Shown here: positions 8,901 to 12,831 of the stretch, piece after piece
Numbering within the stretch: position 1 is the first letter of the stretch
Layout: each line of letters starts with the position of its first letter
Assembly (NCBI GenBank): GCA_036939355.1
Contig: JALLAP010002091.1
Coordinates: forward strand, 1-12,831
From: Thalassiosira profunda
Lineage: Eukaryota; Bacillariophyta; Thalassiosirophyceae; Thalassiosirales; Thalassiosiraceae
DNA length: 12,831 bases
Direction of reading: 5' to 3'
Program-made: the position numbers and the translations under genes
Notes under the pieces: model-generated
Databases searched by the model: none
Told to the model about the DNA's origin: nothing
The model's input: only the letters and a program-made list of their open reading frames with translations

Positions 8901-9177
8901 GGAGGGATTCGAGGTGATCCTCCCGAAACGCCAGCCGCGGCCGCCGCCTCCCCCTCCGGTGACCCCGGCTGCGGGTAGCAGCCATCCGCAGGGCAATTCG
9001 CAGCGCAATCGGATGAGGCAGAAGATGCGAGCCGGATGGAAGAGAATGGTCCACCCCGGGACCTCCTCGTCGAACAATGGCACTGCTGCTACAGCAAGAG
9101 CGAATAAGGTTGGCCCGAGGGCCACGGCAAACACAAAGAGGGGCGGCTGCGACCCCCCTGGGTCGCTCGCTGGGTAG
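5972..9177 (+). CDS. Exon 2 of the giant disordered protein (residues 1043-2110)
   Basis: This exon starts after the acceptor AG at 5970-5971 and ends at TAG 9175-9177. The joined coding length is 6333 bases, which divides by three. Early residues (KKDLSNFFDQFSDRLI, then NGWNAGNWGDQALSNEW) look partly ordered. TPLRGN recurs at residues 1145-1150. An acidic tract at about 1396-1420 (SEDDDESVEDGEEEESD) is followed by a short helix, YVQMLRDFKDIIQRAGKK, at 1421-1438. The middle is Pro/Ser/Arg-rich and disordered. Near the end are FEVAPLRTF, a likely folded patch (NAFLNYVGVHHSFTRKG), PLRSKN, a six-proline run at 2033-2038 that could bind SH3, EVH1 or profilin-type partners, and a basic helix at 2054-2067 (RNRMRQKMRAGWKR). 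No catalytic domain is recognised. A separate gene starting inside the intron is possible but less likely, because its first residues would come from intron-like sequence. Confidence 0.7.
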
Positions 9178-9290
9178 GGGACGGGGCACGTCGACTTGGC
9201 GCTCACACGTTTTAAGATGTCTTCATAATATAACGATTACACGCTAGCCAGCACGGGCGCAGCTTAATTTGAGCTCTCGAGCCTTTAGGA
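9178..9290. other. Short convergent intergenic region
   Basis: Only 113 bases separate the stop codons of two convergent genes, so their 3' untranslated regions probably overlap. An AT-rich stretch (TTCATAATATAACG, near 9222-9235) could contribute to plus-strand 3' end formation. No canonical AATAAA is seen. Confidence 0.5.
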
Positions 9291-10166
9291 TCACTTCTCC
9301 ATCGCTGGTGGCACTCCATCGAATCCCATTTGAATGGCCATCTCTTTTGCCTTCTTCAGAGAAATCTTGCGCTTCTTATCTTCTCCATCCTTGAACAGCC
9401 AGGCATTCTTGCGGTCCTTGCTCCAGCGCAACCAATCTCCGGTGGCTTTGCCATGTTTGTAGCTGCCAATCTCCGCCCCGCCGTTATTCCAATAGTACGT
9501 GCTTGGTCCATTCCGGTCGCCATCTTCCCACTGTCCAACGTTCACATCACCATCATCCCACTTCATATTTCCCTTGCCGTGACGTTTACCATTTGCATCG
9601 AGCTCCCCAACGTAGGTTCCCCAAACCCCACCGTCACAGAACCTCTTGGTTTGCGCCTGCTTATCGTTGGACTCGGTGTCCGTATCCTGCGCCTTTACGT
9701 CGGCACCCTCTTCCTTCTTGATGGACTTCTTTTTACCCTCGTTCTCGGATTCTTCGGAATCATTGATGGCGATTACCTCCCACCTCGCCTCCGCCTCTTT
9801 CAAGCTCTTCTGAGCCTCCTGCACCTCTTGTTTGGACACCTTCACCTGCGCCTGGACACCCTCCCGGTTCTTGGTGGCAACAACGGCGTTCTTCTCGCTC
9901 ATCTCTGACATTTCCTTGGCAGACTTCTCCTCCTCCCTGGCAACCTTCAGCGCCTCCGCTGCTGCCTCTGCTTTCAACCTTGCCGCCTCTGCCTTTGATG
10001 CAGCTGCCTCGGAATTCTGCTTGGCCATCTCGGCCATCTTCCTCGCCGACTCCTCGGCTCCTTTGGCAGATTCCACCGCCTTGGCGTCCGCCGCCGCCCG
10101 GGCCTCGGCCGCGGCGAGGCGCCTCTTCGCGGCCTCGACCTCCCGGCTTCCTTCGCTCGACGCCAT
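9291..10166 (-). CDS. Coiled-coil and MORN-repeat protein
   Basis: This gene encodes 291 residues. Residues 1-130 are an Ala/Lys/Glu-rich, proline-free helix with heptad-like spacing, predicted to be a coiled coil (for example KAEAARLKAEAAAEALKVA). An acidic/Lys linker follows (about 136-175). At least three MORN-type units then appear: GTYVGELDANGKRHGKGN at about 183-200, VGQWEDGDRNG at about 210-220, and IGSYKHGKATGDW at about 233-245. A basic C-terminal helix closes the protein. MORN repeats usually mediate membrane-lipid or protein contacts and scaffold assembly. Here they may be tethered by the coiled coil, but no partner is known. The start has a good context (ATCATGG). No signal peptide or catalytic domain is present, so this is not a PIP kinase or histone methyltransferase MORN fusion. 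A CAGGTGAGT about 60 bases upstream of the ATG could be a 5' UTR intron donor, but I found no clear acceptor. Confidence 0.85.
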   Translation of the reverse strand: MASSEGSREVEAAKRRLAAAEARAAADAKAVESAKGAEESARKMAEMAKQNSEAAASKAEAARLKAEAAAEALKVAREEEKSAKEMSEMSEKNAVVATKNREGVQAQVKVSKQEVQEAQKSLKEAEARWEVIAINDSEESENEGKKKSIKKEEGADVKAQDTDTESNDKQAQTKRFCDGGVWGTYVGELDANGKRHGKGNMKWDDGDVNVGQWEDGDRNGPSTYYWNNGGAEIGSYKHGKATGDWLRWSKDRKNAWLFKDGEDKKRKISLKKAKEMAIQMGFDGVPPAMEK

Positions 10167-10511
10167 GATGCGTTCGGTGGAAATGAAGTTGTGTGTTATG
10201 AGACTTGACTACATAACTCACCTGGTATCCCTGAAATTTTCAGGCAGAGGTATCGTAAAGAGGAGCTGCGCGCCAAAATCAATCATGCATGTCTCAGTCA
10301 GACATGAGTGGAATTGCTTCTATGTTCTATTAAGGTCAAAACCATCTAATGCAAACCATCATCACATCAATCTATCAGGCGGTATGACATCATCGAATCA
10401 CCAGACACGGCGGCTCCGAACGCTCCATTGTCCAGGCGTATCAAACCAAGAGGGATGACTTCGCTCTGCCCCAACCGTCAGACCACAACTGCCAAACACC
10501 TCGTCTATCTA
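10167..10511. promoter_or_regulatory. Intergenic region: promoter of the MORN gene and 3' end of the acyltransferase gene
   Basis: These 345 bases lie between two minus-strand genes in head-to-tail order and are markedly less GC-rich than the flanking coding DNA. A short palindrome (CATGTCT-CAGTC-AGACATG) lies at 10289-10307, about 125 bases upstream of the MORN gene start. It could be a transcription-factor site or a small hairpin. No gene-like frame with recognisable features is present. Confidence 0.4.
10289..10307. repeat. Short inverted repeat, 7-bp arms and 5-bp spacer
   Basis: CATGTCT and AGACATG flank CAGTC upstream of the minus-strand MORN gene. The match is exact, but its short length means that chance is a reasonable explanation. 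Confidence 0.5.
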
Positions 10512-11672
10512 TCACGGTTCTTCCAATGGATGCTGGTCCGGTGGCAATTCGCTCAACAGCGCCGCCCGCACCTCCGCGGCAATCTCTTCCTCCGACTTGC
10601 CCTCTACCCCAATCGCCTCGTGGACAAACACACGCAGCTTGCCCTTTCCGCTCTGCACCGGCACCAATCCCTCGCTCGGCATGACGGCGTGGGTGTTGGC
10701 CAGGCTCAACGGCACGATGGGCACGCCGGCCTTGACGGCCATGGAGAAGATTCCGCCCTTGAAGTCCATGAGTCGGCCATCGGGACTTCGCGCTCCCTCC
10801 GGAAAGGCCATTATGGGTACGCCCTCTTTGAGGTAGTTCACCGCATCTTTGAACGACCGAAGCTGCGAGCGCTTGTTGCTGCGATCGATCAATACGTGGC
10901 CTCCTCCCATGAGTTGCATACCAACGCCCGGAAAGTTCTTCAGGCTGTCCTTCGCGATGAATTTGAAGACGGGGTCGACAGCACAGCATAACACGGCTAT
11001 GTCTAAAAAGGACGCGTGGTTGGCCACGAAGAGGCACGCGCCGTTGCCCGCGTCGGCCTTCAATCTGTCGACGTCTCCGGCGATTTCGGGGTAGCAATCC
11101 GTCAGTCGCAGATACGTCCGGCACCAGACCTTTCCGCTGTAGTCAAACTTTGCTCGATGATCGTCGAATCCTTCGATGGCGTCTCCGAGTCTATGGAGCG
11201 TTTCCATGGCCATCATCCAAAGCGGCATTGTGAGGATAATGACGGCCAAATGGTGGAGGCCGGTGAGGTTGAGCACCTTCAGCTTGCCATTCTTGCTGAA
11301 TTTGAGCGCTGGACCCATGTCCTCCACCGCGAGGACGTGAGAGTGCAGACGACGGACGTCGTCTGCTGGCGGGAAAGGGATCACATTGGAGGGAATTGTG
11401 TGCAGCGAAGGCCGCTTCGCGGTCGACGACGATGCAGTCGACGACGATTCCGTGGGAGTGGGAGTCTGGAGGGACGCCCCGAGCGCGAACGAGCGACTAC
11501 ACTTCTTCCTCTGCCCACGTCTTGTGCTCCTAGCATCGCTTTGGCGGCCGGGGCAGAAGGCAAACGTCCTCGCTCTCGCCGCCACGACGGCCGAAGAGAG
11601 AGCCAGGATGGACACTGCGGCGCCGATGCCGCCGCCACGCCATCGACGAGAGGGCGCTGTCGCCGCCGCCAT
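10512..11672 (-). CDS. Plastid-targeted 1-acyl-sn-glycerol-3-phosphate acyltransferase (PlsC/LPAAT family)
   Basis: This enzyme should transfer an acyl chain to lysophosphatidic acid to make phosphatidic acid, the precursor of plastid glycolipids. The preferred start at 11672 (386 residues) has an ideal context (ACCATGG). A Met at 11729 would add 19 residues without signal character. From 11672, an Arg-flanked hydrophobic segment ([16 protein letters not shown]) forms a signal peptide, followed by RTFAFCP at about residues 35-41. That resembles the ASAFAP cleavage and import motif of diatom bipartite plastid presequences. A hydrophobic helix lies at about 138-157. The acyltransferase motifs are intact: NHASFLD at 218-224 (catalytic His and Asp), [12 protein letters not shown] at 256-267, FPEGARS at 290-296 (Ala in place of the usual Thr), and VPIVPLSL at 317-324. 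The length fits plastid LPAATs with transit peptides. Assignment to LPAAT rather than another PlsC acyltransferase is strong but not certain. Confidence 0.92.
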   Translation of the reverse strand: MAAATAPSRRWRGGGIGAAVSILALSSAVVAARARTFAFCPGRQSDARSTRRGQRKKCSRSFALGASLQTPTPTESSSTASSSTAKRPSLHTIPSNVIPFPPADDVRRLHSHVLAVEDMGPALKFSKNGKLKVLNLTGLHHLAVIILTMPLWMMAMETLHRLGDAIEGFDDHRAKFDYSGKVWCRTYLRLTDCYPEIAGDVDRLKADAGNGACLFVANHASFLDIAVLCCAVDPVFKFIAKDSLKNFPGVGMQLMGGGHVLIDRSNKRSQLRSFKDAVNYLKEGVPIMAFPEGARSPDGRLMDFKGGIFSMAVKAGVPIVPLSLANTHAVMPSEGLVPVQSGKGKLRVFVHEAIGVEGKSEEEIAAEVRAALLSELPPDQHPLEEP

Positions 11673-11804
11673 GGTCAGAGATAATGAGCCGTGCCTCTCG
11701 GCTGGGGGTTGGCAAAGGGCCGGCACCATCGTCGAAGGGAGCGAGAAGAAGGAAGAGTGGTGTCAAGCCAAGACAAGACGTCAAGCCAAGTGAAAGTACC
11801 TATG

Positions 11805-11827
11805 GTACGTATCGATCTAAGTACGTA
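11805..11827. promoter_or_regulatory. Paired GTACGTA (ACGT-core) elements
   Basis: GTACGTA occurs at 11805-11811 and again at 11821-11827, about 135-155 bases upstream of the acyltransferase start. TACGTA is a classic A-box type ACGT-core site for bZIP factors. The same heptamer lies about 86 bases upstream of the gene starting at 724. That these are functional sites is inferred. Confidence 0.35.
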
Positions 11828-11875
11828 TGGAAGGCCAAATCGGAGATATGCGACGGGGACGGCGACGATAGCTAT

Positions 11876-11918
11876 GGCGGAGGCGGACCGCGGCGGAGGC
11901 GGACTGCGGCGGAGGCGA
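11876..11918. repeat. 16-bp GC-rich tandem repeat, about 2.6 copies
   Basis: Units beginning at 11876 and 11892 (GGCGGAGGCGGACCGC and GGCGGAGGCGGACTGC) differ at one base. A third partial unit begins at 11908. The repeat is noncoding and lies about 200-245 bases upstream of the acyltransferase start. Confidence 0.8.
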
Positions 11919-12027
11919 GGGCGGAACAATCCTAGGTTTGACGACGAGGACGATGATTGGTTCAAGACGTACTGAGCTTGGCCTAACAACATTCCTAGGG
12001 GTATCAACAAATGCTCCCAAAGACAAA

Positions 12028-12828
12028 TCACGCATTCACTTTCCGCCGCAGCCGACGCTCGAATCGACTGAATGCCGCATCCTGTGGCTCCTTACTTCCA
12101 TCATCCTTTGCTCCAATATGCTCACGTGTCACACTGTCCTTCTCCGACGACTCGGAATCAGTTTCGAGAGCCGGGGATACTTTGGCCGCCCCTCCGGCGC
12201 TGCCCGTCAACTTTCGTCGCAGGCGACGCTCAAATCTGCTGAAGCTTTCGTTTTGGGGATTTGTGCTTAGCTCCTCGCCTTCGAGGCTGCCAGCTGACGT
12301 CCCACGCTGTTCTGCTGACATGGAGTCCCCAAAAGACGCTGCATCGCGGCTGCCAGCTGATATCCCACGCTGTTCAGATACGGAGCCACCAAGAGATGCT
12401 GGCCGGGGGCTGCGATCGGGCACTGCACTCCCCCGCTCTGCACTGCTGCTCATCTTTCGCATCAGGCGATCCTCGAACCGGCTCTGTGCTGAGTCTCGAG
12501 CGTCCATATCTCCCACCTCGGCTTCTTCAAGATCATCGCTCGCGTCTTCGGGAATGGATCCACCAAGAGACGATCCCTTAGCATTGGTGCTTTGCTCCAC
12601 ACTACTCCCTCCCGCACTGCTGCTCAACTTTTGCATCAGACGGCCCTCGAATCTGCTCTGGGCCGAATCGCAAGCATTCGCGTCGACCGCTTCGTCAGCA
12701 TTGACAGTTGATGGAGCCCCCACTATGATGCCTTCCTCTTCGTCACTCTTTCGTTCTGGTGTTTTCTCATCGCCATCAACAGGTACGGATTGTGTTTCTC
12801 GAGCATCACCTCGTTTGGCCTCTGACAT
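12028..12828 (-). CDS. Protein with four SRFExRLxxK repeats; family unknown
   Basis: This frame encodes 266 residues from the ATG at 12828 (MSEAKRGDAR), but only three bases lie upstream in the window, so the true start may be outside. The protein is hydrophilic, Ser/Glu/Asp-rich and without signal peptide or membrane segment. A basic amphipathic motif appears four times: residues 54-72 (DSAQSRFEGRLMQKLSSSA), 112-130 (DSAQSRFEDRLMRKMSSSA), 193-211 (NESFSRFERRLRRKLTGSA) and 250-266 (DAAFSRFERRLRRKVNA). The last copy ends the protein. Linkers carry smaller repeats: (S/A)S(L/F)G(G/D)S three times and EQRG(I/T)SAGS twice. The motif would place F, L and L/M/V on one face of a helix and Arg/Lys on the other, suggesting membrane, nucleic-acid or partner binding by acidic-linked helices. 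I do not recognise the family, and no function is assigned. Confidence 0.75.
   Translation of the reverse strand: MSEAKRGDARETQSVPVDGDEKTPERKSDEEEGIIVGAPSTVNADEAVDANACDSAQSRFEGRLMQKLSSSAGGSSVEQSTNAKGSSLGGSIPEDASDDLEEAEVGDMDARDSAQSRFEDRLMRKMSSSAERGSAVPDRSPRPASLGGSVSEQRGISAGSRDAASFGDSMSAEQRGTSAGSLEGEELSTNPQNESFSRFERRLRRKLTGSAGGAAKVSPALETDSESSEKDSVTREHIGAKDDGSKEPQDAAFSRFERRLRRKVNA
12285..12375. repeat. 28-bp direct repeat with a 63-bp period, within the SRFExRLxxK gene
   Basis: Bases 12285-12312 and 12348-12375 match at 26 of 28 positions (GGCTGCCAGCTGA...CCCACGCTGTTC). They encode the two EQRGxSAGS linker copies. The period of 63 bases equals 21 codons, so this is a recent in-frame duplication. 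Confidence 0.85.
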
Positions 12829-12831
12829 GGG

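Larger units (their letters stand above)
11673..12027. promoter_or_regulatory. Intergenic region upstream of the acyltransferase gene
   Basis: These 355 bases lie between two minus-strand genes and should contain the acyltransferase promoter and leader and the 3' end of the upstream gene. Visible elements are two GTCAAGCCAAG copies (11762-11772 and 11780-11790), two GTACGTA copies 16 bases apart (11805-11811 and 11821-11827), a 16-bp GC-rich tandem repeat starting at 11876, and two CCTAGG palindromes. Short open frames here resemble no known protein. Confidence 0.45.

Noticed and set aside
9330..9908. A 192-codon hydrophobic plus-strand frame resembling a membrane protein
   Set aside because: It is exactly antisense to the MORN and coiled-coil gene. 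The antisense of Lys/Glu/Gly codons gives Leu/Phe/Pro-rich sequence by chance.
10150..10235. A 5' UTR intron of the MORN gene starting at CAGGTGAGT
   Set aside because: The donor matches well, but no acceptor with a pyrimidine tract was found before the ATG, so the match may be chance.
11938..12270. A 110-codon plus-strand frame overlapping the SRFExRLxxK gene
   Set aside because: It is antisense to the conserved repeats and shows no domain or start context.

Overview
This is nuclear DNA of a eukaryote, most likely a photosynthetic stramenopile such as a GC-rich marine diatom. That placement is inferred from three things seen in the window. One minus-strand protein carries a signal peptide followed by an ASAFAP-like plastid import motif, typical of algae with secondary red plastids. 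The genes are compact, long and intron-poor, and the exons are GC-rich. The only clear intron is AT-rich with GTGAGT...AG borders. There are no operons, Shine-Dalgarno sites, tRNA or rRNA genes, or CRISPR arrays. I cannot name the species from sequence alone.

Left part (1-2508). The first 370 bases hold the N-terminal part of a minus-strand gene that runs off the left edge. It has an Arg-rich presequence and then a segment like the MTG1/YlqF circularly permuted GTPases of organelle ribosome assembly. A 350-base divergent promoter region separates it from a plus-strand gene (724-1989) for a basic, then strongly acidic Ser/Asp/Glu-rich protein, probably nuclear. About 520 bases of intergenic DNA follow.

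Centre (2509-9177). I read this as one two-exon plus-strand gene encoding about 2110 residues of largely disordered protein. Its exons (2509-5635 and 5972-9177) are joined in phase across a 336-base AT-rich, self-complementary intron. The intron contains two perfect 72-base copies separated by a single N. Near-identical TTTCC(C)AAAG sequences near both ends suggest that the intron arrived by insertion (introner-like).

Right part (9178-12831). Three minus-strand genes converge on the giant gene: a coiled-coil plus MORN-repeat protein (9291-10166), a plastid-targeted 1-acylglycerol-3-phosphate acyltransferase of the PlsC family (10512-11672), and a protein with four copies of an unfamiliar SRFExRLxxK motif (12028-12828, start at the window edge). 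Only the acyltransferase has a firm biochemical role, in plastid phosphatidic acid synthesis. Nothing shows that the neighbours form a pathway. No complete new system is evident. The best leads are the intron and the SRFExRLxxK repeat protein.
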